A DNA stretch of 64,000 nucleotides from Portulaca oleracea (GCA_029582165.1 CM055882.1:14827001-14891000); one strand, 5' to 3'; positions 1-11,859 are shown, numbered from the stretch's first letter. Made by a program: numbers and translations. Notes: a model not told the origin generated them from the letters alone.

Positions 1-624
1 TAATTGATTTCTTGGATTAATACAAGTGGGTATTTATAGAAGAAGGAAAAATACAACCCAAAACCCTAGAACAAATAGCAGCACGCGCGTCTCCAGACAG
101 AGTGGCTCGGGCGAGCCAGTGTTCTGGCTGGTGTCTTTGTTGCCCCAGAAGCCTGGCTCGGGCGAGCCAGCAGATGACTCGGGCGAGCCACTGTTCTGGG
201 CAGTTTTTCCCTGCCGACTTCAAACGCACATAACTTCTTCATCCGAACTCCGTTTTAGGCCCGTAAGATATCAATGGAAAGCTCTCGGTGTGTACTTTAA
301 GCTCCCAAAATTTCAGACCAATCGGAGTTGTAACGAAGGAATTATGAGCCAAAGGGTGAAGGCACACGTATTTCAAACCTTTGAGTTTGTACCGTTCCCC
401 TGTTTTGCGCCAATCTTGATAAGGAATTTCCGGCTTCGGTTTCGCCTCGGCTCTCGGCTCGGGTTGACTTGGTTTGACTCAGGAAATAGCTCGGGATTCC
501 CTAAAAACCTTCAATTAAGCCCAAACTTCTTCTAACTCCTTATTTTCCTACAAAACACCAAATCATTATATCTAATATATAAATAGGGGTTAAAACAAGC
601 AAATATACCCTATAAAAGAGAAGA
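1..624 (-). mobile_element. LTR-like retrotransposon fragment with palindromic motif
   Basis: This is non-coding sequence, probably part of an LTR or untranslated leader, best read on the minus strand. A G+C-rich word built on GGCTCG and CGAGCC occurs three times between 100 and 200; the copies near 106 and 156 are near-perfect palindromes. Many plant LTR elements carry such clustered words. The element boundaries are not visible and the sequence runs off the left edge. Assignment to an Athila-like LTR is inference from layout only. Confidence 0.35.
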
Positions 625-1653
625 ATTTGGCTCGGGCAGCCGAACATACCTCCATGTATCACATCGTGAAGCGCTGCGGTGCTCATTGCTTTGGTGAGGC
701 TTTCCAACTTCTGCTCAAGGGCCTTAACAACAGGGTCCCTTGTAGGCTTCGATATTTCTGGAGTATTGACCTTCGTTTTGGATGTCTCTACTCCTCAGAA
801 TCTGATGATATCTTAATGAGTTCAGGTTCCGAGCATAGATATTAAAATCTCGATTCGGATCAACGATTCTAAGAGTTTACGATCCAAAAATCCTCCATCG
901 ATCCAACTCTTATTAGGGTTCTAAAGTATTAGGATCGCACGATCCTGGTTTTGCCTGAATATTATATGTTAGAATCACAATACGATTCTACGATCCTGCG
1001 ATTCGATCCACGATCCTATCTGAATTTGATAATGTTTGTGCATAGTATCATCTTTAAAATTTTGTCATAACAATATAAATTTTGTATTGAAGATATCAAT
1101 CGATATACAATTTAATGTATTGCTTCATTATCAATGAACAAAATGTTAAGATTTTAACTATCATAGAACTTTATTTGATATTTCAAATTGTATTAGAAGC
1201 TTACGATTCTCGATCCAATTCTACGATTCCGATCCTAATTACGCCCATCGATCCTAAATAGGATCTCGACCCTAACAAGCATGGTTCCGAGTCATGTCCA
1301 TGAACCTCTTCATCATCCTCTTCAACATTCAGCCCCAATTTGGTATTGATCTTGGTGATGGCCTGCAGCATACCATCCATCACTTGTTGCTGTTCATTCA
1401 GTCTTTTCCCCATTTTATGCTCCTGCTCCAAGGTGCTGGCGAATACCAGGCCTTGTATTTTGGTGTAGAGCTCATCCAAATGCTTCGTGATGTTGGCCTC
1501 AACGCTCTGGACCGGGACTTCTTGAAATTGCTCTCCAAACATGATGCAGTCACGCATTGCAGATGGATCGTAGTGAGGGTTTGGAATCAAATAGCCGGTG
1601 CACGGATCTCGATCGGATGCAGGCTCGGAGTCGAACACCAATGATGCCTGCAT
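625..1653 (-). pseudogene. gag-like ORF of a Tat/Ogre-type gypsy element, broken by a DNA transposon
   Basis: On the minus strand an ORF starts with ATG at 1653 and runs to about 1277. It resumes beyond an inserted element at about 838 and continues to about 625. The product is hydrophilic and charged, with a likely coiled-coil stretch rich in Glu, Gln and Lys in the first part and a Lys/Glu-rich segment (around DPVVKALEQKLESL) in the second. It lies about 1.35 kb downstream of a 5' LTR and primer site on the same strand, the expected place for gag. Removing the insertion plus one copy of its 8-bp duplication joins the frame locally, but a further one-base shift follows. No zinc knuckle is visible before the left-hand sequence changes character. 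The gag assignment rests mainly on position. Confidence 0.5.
839..1276. mobile_element. GATC-rich MITE (hAT-like), copy 1
   Basis: This 438-bp non-coding insertion lies inside the gag-like ORF and is full of short GATCGTA/CGATCC words in both orientations. Its ends are related inverted repeats: TTAAAATCTCGAT on the left and, read inward from the right, TTAGGGTCGAGATCC. It is flanked by an imperfect 8-bp direct repeat (gagcatag at 831-838, aagcatgg at 1277-1284). Deleting it with one repeat restores the reading frame locally. An 8-bp duplication suits hAT elements. A second family member lies at about 51785-51966. Confidence 0.55.
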
Positions 1654-2989
1654 AGAAATTCAAAGTTAGGACACTCGATGACATACTCCGACACATACTA
1701 CCCGATGCATGCATGCTCTAAGGGACCTATATGATCCTAACAGACTCGACACATATATGCTGACACAAGGGACTCACCCACTTTTTGGGAGTGCATGACC
1801 TAACTCTATATGGACTTAACAACAGAAAATCATAAAGGGCCGAATAAAGTCAAATGTGGCGAGCTGATCATAAGTTGGAAGATACACGTCAGTGTTTTTC
1901 AATTCGGATGGGCCTAATCCACAGGCCGATCGTTTTAAGGAGAATCCGTAACTTGGCCCAACAACTCAGACATCTCAAGCTATACTGGCTATTATGCATA
2001 CTAGAATAATGTTCGACAAGATCGACGACCCACTCTTTTTTTATTTTTATATATTATTTTTTTACTCAAGGAAATGGATATTGTAAAGGACTGTATAAAG
2101 CCAACAATAAGCGAGTTACAACTAATTTATGAGCTTAATTGACAATCCAATATGGTTGGGCCTAACAACGGGCCGACCATAAATGTGATGGATTTATTAA
2201 TTAAACCGATAAATTAATTACTCAAACTTAGTGACTATTATGCAGTCTAAGACGTTATCCACTAACTTTGTTGGACTTTTAATTAATTTTTTGGGACCTT
2301 TGTTAAGAGAATTTCGTAAAGGGCCATATAATAATATCGAAGGTGAGTCAATTTTTATTTATTGATTAAGATAATCAACTTTCAAACATAAATGGGCCCT
2401 TCCACTTGGACTAACCATAATGCCTTTGAGTTAATTATATTAATTAATAAACAATCCTTTTCTCAACCCAATGAATTTTATATGGACTAGAACGAAGTCT
2501 CTAAACTAGGTTCTACTCTTTACAAAAAGGAAAAGGGGAAGGGGTACACATAGCACATAGCATACAACATGGAGGGTACCCTAAACCAAGGTTCTATATT
2601 CATGGATTTCTATGGTTGGGTTACATGGCATACCGCATGTTCTCGCCTCGATTCACCTTACCCTTAAAAATTGTGGGTAAGGAGTGTGAGGTGTTGTTCA
2701 ACGAACTTCAAGGAAGCCATTTGAGTATAACATAGGGAAAGGAGAGACCAAATGTTGGCGATGTAGGGTGCATCACACAAGTAGTGGTCGCCCGCTCTCG
2801 GGGGAGAATCCTAGTCATTACCTAAACCGTCGCCTTTGTGCTAACGTGTCAAAAGACCCGATTAGTGGCCCGGTATGCAAAGGATGCCTAAAAGAGAATA
2901 ATAAAATCCCGAAATAAATCAACTTCTTCCTTTTACAATTTCAAATCAATTCGATTTTTTCAAGTTTTACCCTCTTTTCAAGTTTAAGC
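1654..2989 (-). other. Leader region of the Tat/Ogre-like element, no ORF
   Basis: This 1.3-kb AT-rich stretch between the primer-binding site and the gag-like ORF has no ORF over 60 codons. Long untranslated leaders are usual in Tat/Ogre elements, so I read it as the 5' leader of the minus-strand element. Confidence 0.45.
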
Positions 2990-3006
2990 CCCCAGTGGAG
3001 TCGCCA
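2990..3006 (-). other. Primer-binding site, tRNA-Arg type
   Basis: On the minus strand, three bases after the LTR end, the sequence reads TGGCGACTCCACTGGGG. This complements the 3' end of plant tRNA-Arg(TCG), as I recall that tRNA, with one mismatch. A tRNA-Arg primer is characteristic of Tat/Ogre-lineage Ty3/gypsy elements. The site fixes the orientation and marks the neighbouring LTR as the 5' LTR. Confidence 0.7.
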
Positions 3007-3009
3007 ATC

Positions 3010-4562
3010 TGTAGGGCCCCGGAAAAAGTGACCACTTTTCCCGCGCTACATAGATGATCGGGAGCCGACTAAGGTTGCTTAATCCTTAAATAAGGATATT
3101 TTTATTTTCGAAATTCATTTCCGGGGTGATGAAACTTTATTTATTTACAATTCCGTTTTTATTATTTAAACACTCGAAATTACACCAAAGTATTTTAATA
3201 ATGGTTTAAAACCGGCCCAAACACCAAATCCAGGCCCAAAAGGAAGCAAGCGAGCCGCCAGAACCTGTCAAAACCCGCGACCCTGGGTTGGGCCGTCCGT
3301 TTCCTTGGACCATAGAAAGTGAGTTGGAATTAATAAAACCCGCGGGGGTTTTATTGATTCCTGACCCACTTTCTCTCGGTTTTAGCCTTGGATGAATGAG
3401 AGGACGATGTTAAACCATTTTTTTTAATTATTTTGGTGCAATTTCACGTATCAAATAATTAAACGGGTTATAAAAGAATAAAATAGTCGCCAGCCGATTT
3501 AAGGAAATCGACAAACCGTAAAATTAAATAACTTCGGTCTACGAAACTCGATTCTAAGTTCGGGGGTAAGGTTACGAATCCGAGAATTATAAGAACTCTC
3601 GAATTCGCCAGTTAGAAAACAGACTCTACTAGAATCGACATTGAAATGAAAAAGAGCAGGAAGAAGTTTAATTAATTTCACGAAATTATATTCTCATCAT
3701 GCAATATAAAATGAGGTTTTTGTTTACAAAATAATGTACAAGTAGAGGAACTAAAGTACAAATCACATGATTAAAACAACGATAATTATAACGAAAGCGA
3801 ACCTCGTTGTATGTTGGACGCCTAAATATGAAGATCAAACTCCTTGACTATGCCTTGACTTGGAACTTGGAGGGAATGGTGAGTATAAGGATGGTTTCAG
3901 AGAATAATATAAGAGGGGTGTTGTGGTGATAATGAGAGTGATGAGAGTATTAGAGATGAAGTTTGGAGAGAGTTTTAGGTATATGGATTATGATAGTTGG
4001 TGATAATTTGGGTAGAATGATGGTGTTAGTTGATGAAATGAGTGGAAGAATGGGGGTATTTATAGGTAGGTGAGGTGAGGTTTAGGAGGGAAAATAGAGG
4101 GAGCATACCCCAACAATCATGCCATGCAATCCATGCAATCCCAAACCCCCCGCGGGTTTTAGTCAGTCAAGGCAAAAGTCAACTTCACGTGGGCTAAGAT
4201 CAAGGAATTTGCGAGTGTTGATTTTGGCGCCAGCTTCTGAAATAAAACCCTCGCGGATTTTAAATCAACTCACGCGGATCGCTGACGTGGACAGCTTGAA
4301 ACGACACCCTCTAAGCATCTTATAACCCCCGCGGGTTTTAGGCTACATTTGTGCCGGAGGCGCTTTTGGGCTTGCTCTGGTCTTGGGCTTCTTCTGATTT
4401 ATTACCCCCGCGGGTTATATTGCATTTTGTGCGCTGTCTCGATTTATTGCACTTATTTTGCAAACTCCATGGCCCAATGACCCATTTTGGTGTTCGGCTC
4501 CCAAATGACTTGCTAAATTTTAACGGGTCGGGATTGTGTCGGTGCAAATTCCGGTGTCTACA
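3010..4562 (-). mobile_element. 5' LTR of a Tat/Ogre-like Ty3/gypsy element (copy A)
   Basis: This 1553-bp LTR runs on the minus strand from TGTAGACACCGG (at 4562) to GGGGCCCTACA (at 3010) and is followed directly by a tRNA-Arg-type primer site. It is homologous along much of its length to the LTR at 58965-60047: the shared blocks are the TGTAG...CTACA ends, the GGGAGCCGACTA...TTAAATAAGG block, the TTCGGGGGTAAGGTTACGAAT block and ACTCTACTAGAAT. A G+C-rich palindromic word (AACCC, CG-rich centre, GGGTT) recurs near 3270, 3335, 4150, 4247, 4325 and 4405; copy B carries a different word. The internal region lies to the left and leaves the window. Confidence 0.75.
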
Positions 4563-5302
4563 CGACCGTTGCGCGACTGATGGCTGACGAGGAAGAAAAC
4601 AGAGAGAGATGATGGTGGACAGAGAGTCCCAGACCGACAGAGATAAGAAGAAGAAGAGGAAGATCTAGCGGTCGACCAGGGGTCCCGTCGTCGACCCTCC
4701 TGCTGGGCGTAGCTCCGGCGACTTTCCGGCGGGTGGCTGAGAGATAGAGTAGAGGTAGCGGCAGACAGTAGCAGGGGAGGTAGTGAGTGGGAGTGAAGGT
4801 AGAAGAAAGGATTTGCTTTTCTTTGGTGAAATAATAAAAGAGAGAGGGAAAAATATAGATAACCCAATAGTTTTTACTCAAAGAAGGGTTGTGGGCTGAA
4901 CTGTTTATAAAGCCCAATTCATCTATCTCTCAATCCATCTCCTTCCCTTTTAATTATTTTTCCCTTAACTCAATATCATTAATTTGGATTCCCGAATAAA
5001 ATCTACGTGACTAAACTATAAGAATCTCAATAATATTTTCATGAGTACTCACGTCTTGAATATTAATAATCCGAATAAACTCAATGAGAAAACGTCAGAC
5101 AGAAGATCTGAATATTTTGGTTTACTAAGAAGGATGGAGAAAAATAATATTTGAGGAGCATTTACCGAATTGACTAAACTGGAAAATCAATGGTCGTTGC
5201 ATAGTTCAAGTCCTGCAAAACACACAGTTATATGAAAAGAAAAGTGCGACTTTGGTTAACTAACTTGACTATTTAACTTAATTAAACGACCTTAAGGTCT
5301 AA
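4563..5302. other. Intergenic or TE-derived, unassigned
   Basis: No supported gene is visible. The first 250 bp are purine-rich and G+C-richer, and overlapping ORFs on the minus strand are low-complexity (Ser, Leu). A TATAAA is present at about 4906. The remainder is AT-rich. It may belong to the LTR of another element, but I cannot define ends. Confidence 0.3.
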
Positions 5303-5995
5303 TTAACACTGGATTATTACACGAGCCTCCGCCTGCACAACCTTAGTATAGGACTTTGGCTCACCAGCATCTGCCAGTAATAAGTAGTTCAAAGATAGAG
5401 AAAATATTTCAGGTGCATTACCTCTGGTAGCCCTCATGGATCTCCTCACAGTTGGTGGTAGAGTATGCTCATCATCACTGGAGCTTTCACCTAGCTCATG
5501 TGGTTCAGACTCTTCAGCAGCCTGATCTGCAATCTGTGGAGCTTCTAGTGGCTCCTCTGTTTCCCTCTTAAGCACACCAAGCCTAACTGAAACCTTGACC
5601 GCCTCAGCTTCTACTAGCTTCTTGTCACCTAAGTCACTCCATGCCTCCTCAGGTTTTGGATCCTTGCTAGTTTTGGTGAAACTGACCCTCTTCTGCTTAC
5701 CGAGCACACAACTCTTGCAGAGCTCCATTTCTATGGTTTTCAGATCCTCCAAAACGCCCTTTGAAGCTAGAACCTTCATGCGACCAAGCCTGGAATGCCA
5801 AAAGCTAGAAGAAGCATTATTGACATTAGAAATCATATTAGTGCCCTGGTAGAGTACAAAGTACCATACCTCAATCCCTTCCACCTTGCCAAAACTTCCA
5901 CTCTTAAAATTACGAAATAACTCCCTATAGGAGGAAACACGAAAGAATGCTCTAGAGTCAACTATCCATGACTCTTCAGGACTAGACACACCCAA
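5303..5995 (-). pseudogene. Ty1/copia pol relic (protease to integrase start, then post-integrase)
   Basis: The minus-strand ORF of 230 codons joins two separated parts of a Tnt1-like copia polyprotein. The first part has the protease-side segment (SWIVDS, where functional elements have DSGA) and the GAG-pre-integrase segment ending in CKSCVLGKQKRVSFTK, with WHSRLGRM before it. After about residue 115 it jumps to an acidic linker and the segment around RRSMRATRGN that normally follows the integrase. The integrase core is deleted, and reverse transcriptase and RNase H are absent. The DS-R-A change at the aspartic protease site also indicates loss of function. Confidence 0.8.
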
Positions 5996-6005
5996 AATTA
6001 GGGCT

Positions 6006-6699
6006 TCATCTCAGAGTTAATAGAGTCATGGTCATCATTACCCTTCCCCTTCCTAGGTTTAGGGCAATCCCTCTTAAAGTGACCTTTATCCCACAACCAT
6101 AATACACAACATTGCTCATGTCCCTAGGCTTGCTTTTACCCCTGGACTTCGACTGTCCCCTGGAATTATTCGAATTCCAATTGGTCTTTCTACCCCTGAC
6201 ACTTAACGCACTTCCCAAAGATTCACCATTAGAATTCTTCCTACGAACGCCCTCATTAATATCGGCCTTAGCATCTTTATATTATTATTAAGTAGCACAG
6301 ACTTGACCTCATCAAATTTCATCTTGTTAGTAATCTCATTTATATGATCTGCCACATCACCATCCCCAGTTATTATACAACTGGTTAATTTGGGAACAAA
6401 TATACATGATTTGTTACACTTGGCTTCTCATGCATCTCCTCCAGTGCCTTCAACAATTCCTTCTTGTTTTTTTTCTCCATGACGTTAAACCTCACGTTCC
6501 GAGCCAACGACATCCTGATCAGGGACACCGCCTGTCGAAATCAAGCAGATCGTACTTGGCCTGATCCACGTCATCTGGCTTCCTTTCCAGCAACGGAACA
6601 TGCAGCGGCTTCGAGCACAACAAATCCTTAATCTGTAACTTCCAGTAGGTGAAGTTAGATCCGTCAAATATCTCGATTTCATACTTATCTCCCGACATT
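6006..6699 (-). pseudogene. Ty1/copia gag relic
   Basis: Read on the minus strand from an ATG at about 6699, the start (MSGDKYEIEIFDGSNFTYWK) is typical of Tnt1-type copia Gag: a short acidic start, then the substrate-like phrase ending in W. The frame is broken around 6525, with traces of the UBN2-type middle. It ends in a zinc-knuckle remnant (C-x-GH-x-RDC pattern) followed by a lysine-rich tail at 6006-6120. The primer site is 34 bp upstream. Several frameshifts make it non-functional. Confidence 0.7.
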
Positions 6700-6732
6700 A
6701 TTTGAATGCAAGTTCTCTTTCAGCAACTTGTA

Positions 6733-6742
6733 GGCTCTGATA
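6733..6742 (-). other. Copia primer-binding site (initiator tRNA-Met)
   Basis: The minus strand reads TATCAGAGCC, the core of the usual copia primer site complementary to initiator tRNA-Met, between the LTR end and the gag start. Confidence 0.7.
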
Positions 6743-6751
6743 CGAGTAGTT

Positions 6752-7385
6752 AGGATCGAAGACCACTCAAGCAACCACAGACAATGAAAATAATAGCAGA
6801 AAAGAAATCAGAAATTGACACCAGAGGTTTAACGTGGAAAAAAACTAAAGCGGGAAAAAAAACCACGGAATCGATGCACTAGTAATATGAGGATTACAAT
6901 TACAGAGGTTGTATTTCTCTCTATCTCACTTGATCCCAATCGGATTTAGGACTCTGGGATACTCTCTGTGATACTTTAAGAGGAGAATCTGACCCCAATA
7001 TATACCCATTGGTACAAGGGAAAACTAGGTTATAATAATAACCTAAACAAAGGTAAACTGCCGCACAAAGAAAACAAATCGTGGGCCTTCAGCCTCGACC
7101 CAAGGGAATGCGGAAAGAGGGAGATAGACGCGGGTAATGTCCCTGGGCGCTGGTCACGTGATGTCTTGTGTGGCTTCTGGACGAGGCGCAGCTGCTGGGG
7201 CGCTGGCAGCACCTAAATGTGAGACGCGGGACGGGTTTCCAGAAGAGACGCTGGTGGTGTCGAAACTCGGTGTTGGCGGCGCCTCGGAGGCACTGTTGGC
7301 GTCTCACTTCTTCGTCTCTCCCCTTCTTCCTCGTCTTCCCATTTTGTTTCTTCCTTCTCCTCATTTGGTCTCCACACCCAACATT
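6752..7385 (-). mobile_element. 5' LTR of the copia relic
   Basis: The region between the primer site and a candidate TGTTGGGTGTGG start at 7385 (minus strand) is about 630 bp. It is AT-rich near the primer site and G+C-rich from 7080 to 7330, where AGCGTC/GACGC-type words repeat. It contains no credible gene: the Arg-rich ORFs here are frame shadows of the repeated words. The 5' boundary is approximate. Confidence 0.55.
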
Positions 7386-8171
7386 ACAAATCCAAAAACA
7401 AGAGAATCATCAACACAAATACAAAACTCAATCAGATCACTGTATAACCAGAAAATCATATTAATAAAACCAAGAACATGAGTATAATACGAGAATGAAG
7501 CCTAGGTAAAAATGAACATTCAACTGAAACAAAAGTCTAGCAATTGACAATTACTTACATGAAATTAATTAAAATCTAGAATAATTACAATGGAACGACA
7601 ACCCCTAAACCCGTCCATCCATTCTTCGGTCTTCTTCTTCTTCTCCTTTTACACTCAAATTCCTCCTATCTTTGGCGAATCTGAACCTCAATCTGGCTTG
7701 CTCAGGTCAAACGGTTGAGATGGAGTTTGGGTTCCTCCTATCGTCGTTGCTCCTTTGTTGTTTCTGAAATTATTGGGCACCTCCTAATTTGACATGGGAT
7801 GATGACATGTAAGAGAGTGTGGGTTCGTGAGAGAACGAAAGAAAGAATTTGTAATCTTGAGTCTTGCATGTATGCTTGAAGCATTTCAATGGCCTTGGAT
7901 GGGGATGCATTGCTGTCTATCGGCTCCTTTTTCCACCAAAAATATTGTTGGGTAATGACTTAGCATTAGGAAATTAGGGAGCAACGATATAGAACACCGA
8001 AATTAATGAATTTGGGGTTAAATCTGGTTTTTTAGTTTCCGGGGACCATTGAGACATCTCGTGATCAATTTTGTAGTGTTAAACAATATCTTAGAGTGAT
8101 AGCTACCTCTCGGACTTTGAATCAAAGCATTTCGTTGTATATAACTCAAGTTATGGCGTCTTTAATTTTGA
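7386..8171. other. AT-rich TE-derived sequence, no gene
   Basis: No ORF of substance is present. From about 7960 the sequence resembles the LTR or leader of a gypsy element, and it continues in character after the insertion at 8180-9100. The start of that element is not recognisable. Confidence 0.3.
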
Positions 8172-8179
8172 CCTTCGCA

Positions 8180-9100
8180 GAGTGTTGGGATAAAAATGTC
8201 ACTTAAGTTTTCCAAATAGTCAAAATTGTCACCCTTCTTTCCAAAGTGTCAAAACTGTCATTACATTTTCCCAAAATGTCAAAATTGCCACTCTGACCTG
8301 GTACTACTGGCTACTGCCGGTAATTGCATTTTATTTTTTTTGAAAACTTTTGAAATTAAAAAAGAAAGGGGAAGTTGGAGACTCAGTTTGTTGCTCCATT
8401 TCCCTCCAAACTGAGCACTCCACTTCTTCCTTCTACATCACACCTTATTGAGAAGCTTGCAGAACCCTAACCCTAAAACATGGAGGATAGTTGTTGCAAA
8501 TTGTGAAAGGATATGAATAGGGAGAAGAAACAGACAAAATCGGCAGTACAAATTGTGAAAGGAGAAGAAGAACAAGCGATAACAAAAAAAACAGAGGAGA
8601 AGAAGGAGATGAAGGAAGGAAAAGAAGGAGGTGAACAACAGTGACATAGACGATGAAGAAGATAAGATGAAGAAACGTGGAAAACAAAAAAAAATTGACA
8701 AAAGGATGAAAAACGTGGAAAAGAGGAAGAATAACAACATAGAGGAGATGGAGAAGAAAGCTTCATTGGAAATAGCAGGGCGACAGTCCTCTTTTGGCGG
8801 GCAAAACAAGAAATAGAGGGAGAAGCTTACTTGGTTAAGGAAACATGAATGGTATAAGGGTTTATAAAATGGGATGAATGAAAATTGGGGACAAAATGTA
8901 TTTATTTTTTATTTTTGAAAGCTTCACTGGAAATAACAGGTAAGAAAATGGAGAGAGTGACAATTTTGATATAATTGGAAACAGTAATGACAGTTTTGAC
9001 ATTTTGGGAAAAAGTAATGGCAGTTTTGACACTTTGAAAAGAAGAGTGGAAATTTTGACTATTTGGGAAATTTAAGTGGCATTTTTTTCCCAGCACTCGG
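8180..9100. mobile_element. Non-autonomous DNA transposon with ~110-bp inverted ends
   Basis: The left end (from GAGTGTTGGGATAA) and the right end, read inward (CCGAGTGCTGGGAA), are inverted copies of each other over about 110 bp. Both include repeated TGTCAAAATTG-like words (8186-8300 against 8960-9095). The flanks share CCTTCGCA (8172-8179 and 9101-9108), an 8-bp target duplication. The 650-bp core is purine-rich on the plus strand and has no transposase-like ORF. Long inverted ends with an 8-9 bp duplication suit a MULE- or hAT-derived non-autonomous element. Confidence 0.75.
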
Positions 9101-11299
9101 CCTTCGCATGAATACGATTTTTGGGGATGACTTTTCGAGGTCATTCTAGAGCACTGAGGTGACTTCTTTAGCGAATGAGCTTCATTGAAGTTGTAGTATG
9201 CACTACGAGCTTTCCGAAATGGGGTCTTAGGTGTCATTTGGAGAACGGGTCGAGAGGATACGATCTAAACAAAACAGCCCGCGAAAAAGGGTTGGGCAGA
9301 AACTTCAGGCTAGCAAGCATCATTCTAGAGACTTTTCGGGTATATTCCAAGGATAATTTGGGATTATGCTCAATATAAGATTTGTAGTAGGTGTTACAAG
9401 ATCTCCAAAATGTCTTTCTTTGAACCATTTGGAGATGTGAGTGAGAAGTTATGGACTTGGAAATATAGCCTAGTGAGCACATATTCCGGAAAACGACAGA
9501 ATTCTACAGTTATCACAGAGAATCTTTTGGGGCCTTTCTTGTACTATTTTGGAGTAATGATCAACATAAAAGTGTGGAGTATATTTTTCTCTTTCCATAG
9601 GTTATTTTCCCGCCATTAATAGAGGCATATATCTCGAGTCGTGAGTTTTTTTGTTTCAAAATGACTTCTGAAAGCTTTTAATTTGCAAACTTACATCTTT
9701 TTTTACTATTTATTTATTTGTTTATTCAATCATCCTTTTGATTGATTTATTTATTTATTTTACCGCCGTAGGACATATGACTTCGTGATTTCCCTATCCG
9801 AGTTAAATTTTCCGGCTAACTTTAAAACCTTCTAAAATAACCTAAATTTAAAAGCAAAGGGCTATTTGTCCCCAAAGCACCAAACTTACACACTTCGTTG
9901 CTATTTCTTGTTCAAGTGCGCAACTTTTGGGTCGTTGTTGCCTCTCGCTCGGGTTATCCTCATCTCAAGGCACTTTTTTATTAGCAACTCTCTTCTTTTG
10001 AGGTACGCATATTGCATATACCCTTTTATCGGAAAATTACTCGAAGGTGCCCTAACTTTTGGTGAAATGTTTTTTAGGTACCCCAGCTTTTCAAACTCAT
10101 TTTGGGGTACCCTTAGTTTTTGGGTTAGTAATTATTAGGTGTTTTTCCAGTCATCAATTTCGTTAAGTGACCGAAATACCCTTGTTCTTCCATTTTTGAA
10201 GAAATACCTTTGAAGAAGAAAAATAAGGGTATTTTGGTCACTTAATAAAATTGATGGCCGAAAAAGCACCAGATAATTACTAACCCAAAAATTAAAGGTA
10301 CCTCAAAATGAGTTTTGAAAAGTTAGGGTACCGAAAAATAGTTTCCCCAAATATTGGGGTACCTTTGAGTAATTTTTTGCCCTTTTATAATGTCATGTAT
10401 TTATATCATTGAAACACCAAGTGTTATAATAATGTGACAATATGTTTTTCATCATGTTTTGTCATCTAAATGTGGACCCCCCCCCCATTTATGCATATTG
10501 AGTGTATTCACACTATATACCTGGCCAGTGTCAACCGGTTAACTCCGTCCGGACCTCCTGATCGGTCCGGGTGCGCACATGTAAGCTTAGTCCGATGATC
10601 GTAAATGGGTACCACTCAGATATTAATAATCATGTTAAATGTTTTAATTACCCCCTCTTCTCTCTATTTGCAAAATGATTTGAAATGCGCGAAACAAAAT
10701 GAATTATTAAATTAGGATTTACAATATAGGGGTATGCGTATTGAATTTCGACTCATTTGCGAAAATACATGTTTATGTTTGTTTTAGGTGTTGGCTCCGG
10801 TGTTGGAAAGTCTGATACCGGTAAGAAGCAAGGATAAATGGGTGTCTAAGAGTCATCTTTTGTAATATTGTGAAGATATGGTTGTGATCAATATGTCGAT
10901 GTTAAGTGTAGGGTCGCACTTTTGCTAGGGTTCTTCGAAGTCATCTTTTGTCTTGTCTATTTGTTCTTGGCTACTTTGGAAACCCCTTTGAATATGTGGT
11001 TGGTGTTGTAATAATTATCTGTCTTGTGGTTGTAAAGCCGATTATCTATTTGGTGATCAGTTGCGTTAAGTCTAACTATAGGAGTGTGGGCTTGAAATTA
11101 TGGAATGAAAAAGTATTTATAAATGTTTATTTCTGGTTTATAGTTTTCATGTTGTTGTTGGAAGTCTGGTGTGCATGGTAGCCTTGTCCATCGTGGTTGG
11201 ACGGCGGTAATGTCCCTGGACTCCTTAATCCGTTGCGCTAATCACTCGATGGTGAGATGGTTACCCCTAATCTGGTGATTATGAGTCTAGGGGTGTTAC
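9101..11299 (+). mobile_element. Degenerate gypsy LTR fragment ending in GGGGTGTTACA
   Basis: This non-coding sequence looks like the continuation of the material before 8172. It ends at 11299 with GGGGTGTTACA, a common LTR terminus in plant gypsy (Tekay-like) elements, exactly where Helitron helicase coding sequence begins. No intact ORF and no second LTR are seen. It also holds the foldback element at 10030-10379. The LTR identity is inferred from the terminus and general character. Confidence 0.35.
10030..10379. mobile_element. Foldback MULE-type MITE with perfect 9-bp target duplication
   Basis: This 350-bp element is almost entirely an inverted repeat. The arms begin CGGAAAATTACTC (left) and CAAAAAATTACTC (right, read inward) and stay complementary for roughly 150 bp each, with several GGTACC-containing blocks. 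It is flanked by CCCTTTTAT at 10021-10029 and 10380-10388, a perfect 9-bp duplication typical of Mutator-like elements. Transcribed, it would give a long hairpin. Confidence 0.85.
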
Positions 11300-11840
11300 A
11301 TCTAAACACCGATGTTGATGAGTTGAATTTGAGGATCTTGCTAATGCTTCGCGGTGAGAGTCGTACATATCTCAACTCAGACACGTTCCTCCAGAATGAT
11401 ATTGCTTCTGTAGTTGACGATATTAATCCATCGGAGATGTTGCATGGTATAAACTTATCACGGTTCCTAACCACAAAATCGAGTTGAAGGTTGGTGCTCC
11501 CGTTGTTCTACTACGAAACATTGACCCGTCTAACGGATTGTGCAACATACCTGCCTGATCGTTGAACGCGCGGGTACTCAAGTGATCTAAGCGAAGATTA
11601 TGAGTGGATGTAACATTAACGATACAGTTGTTATACCTCGCATCGATCTCACTCCTACGGGAAATGATTGTCCATTCCACCTAAAGAGAAGGCAATTTCC
11701 TCTAAAGGTGTCCTTAGCCATAACAATCAACAAAAGTCGAGGTCAAATACATTTCTACAATATGGTTTGACTGTGAATCTTTACTTCATGGCCTTACACG
11801 TATAATGTACACTTAAATCGTTACTGCAGACATGCATGAA
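11300..11840 (+). pseudogene. Helitron helicase C-terminal relic
   Basis: Plus-strand reading frames match the C-terminal third of a plant Helitron (PIF1-like) helicase. Visible pieces are DVDELNLRIL, GESRTYLNSDTFLQND, the phrase around [20 protein letters not shown], and then, in other frames, KRRQFPLK and TINKSRGQ (the motif before the final helicase motif). Stops and frameshifts separate the pieces. It begins abruptly at the LTR-like end at 11299, so the N-terminal part was either displaced by an insertion or lost. An RPA-like relic follows, a usual Helitron pairing. Confidence 0.75.
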
Positions 11841-11859
11841 TAGGTATTGCATAGTGTAC

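Noticed and set aside
7030..7481. Overlapping Arg-rich and Ser-rich ORFs in a G+C-rich patch
   Set aside because: They lie in the copia LTR between the primer site and the LTR start; both strands are open because of G+C-rich repeated words.
8438..8816. Overlapping low-complexity ORFs (Phe/Leu/Ser-rich on minus, Lys-rich on plus)
   Set aside because: They come from the purine-rich core of the transposon at 8180-9100; there is no domain or codon signal.
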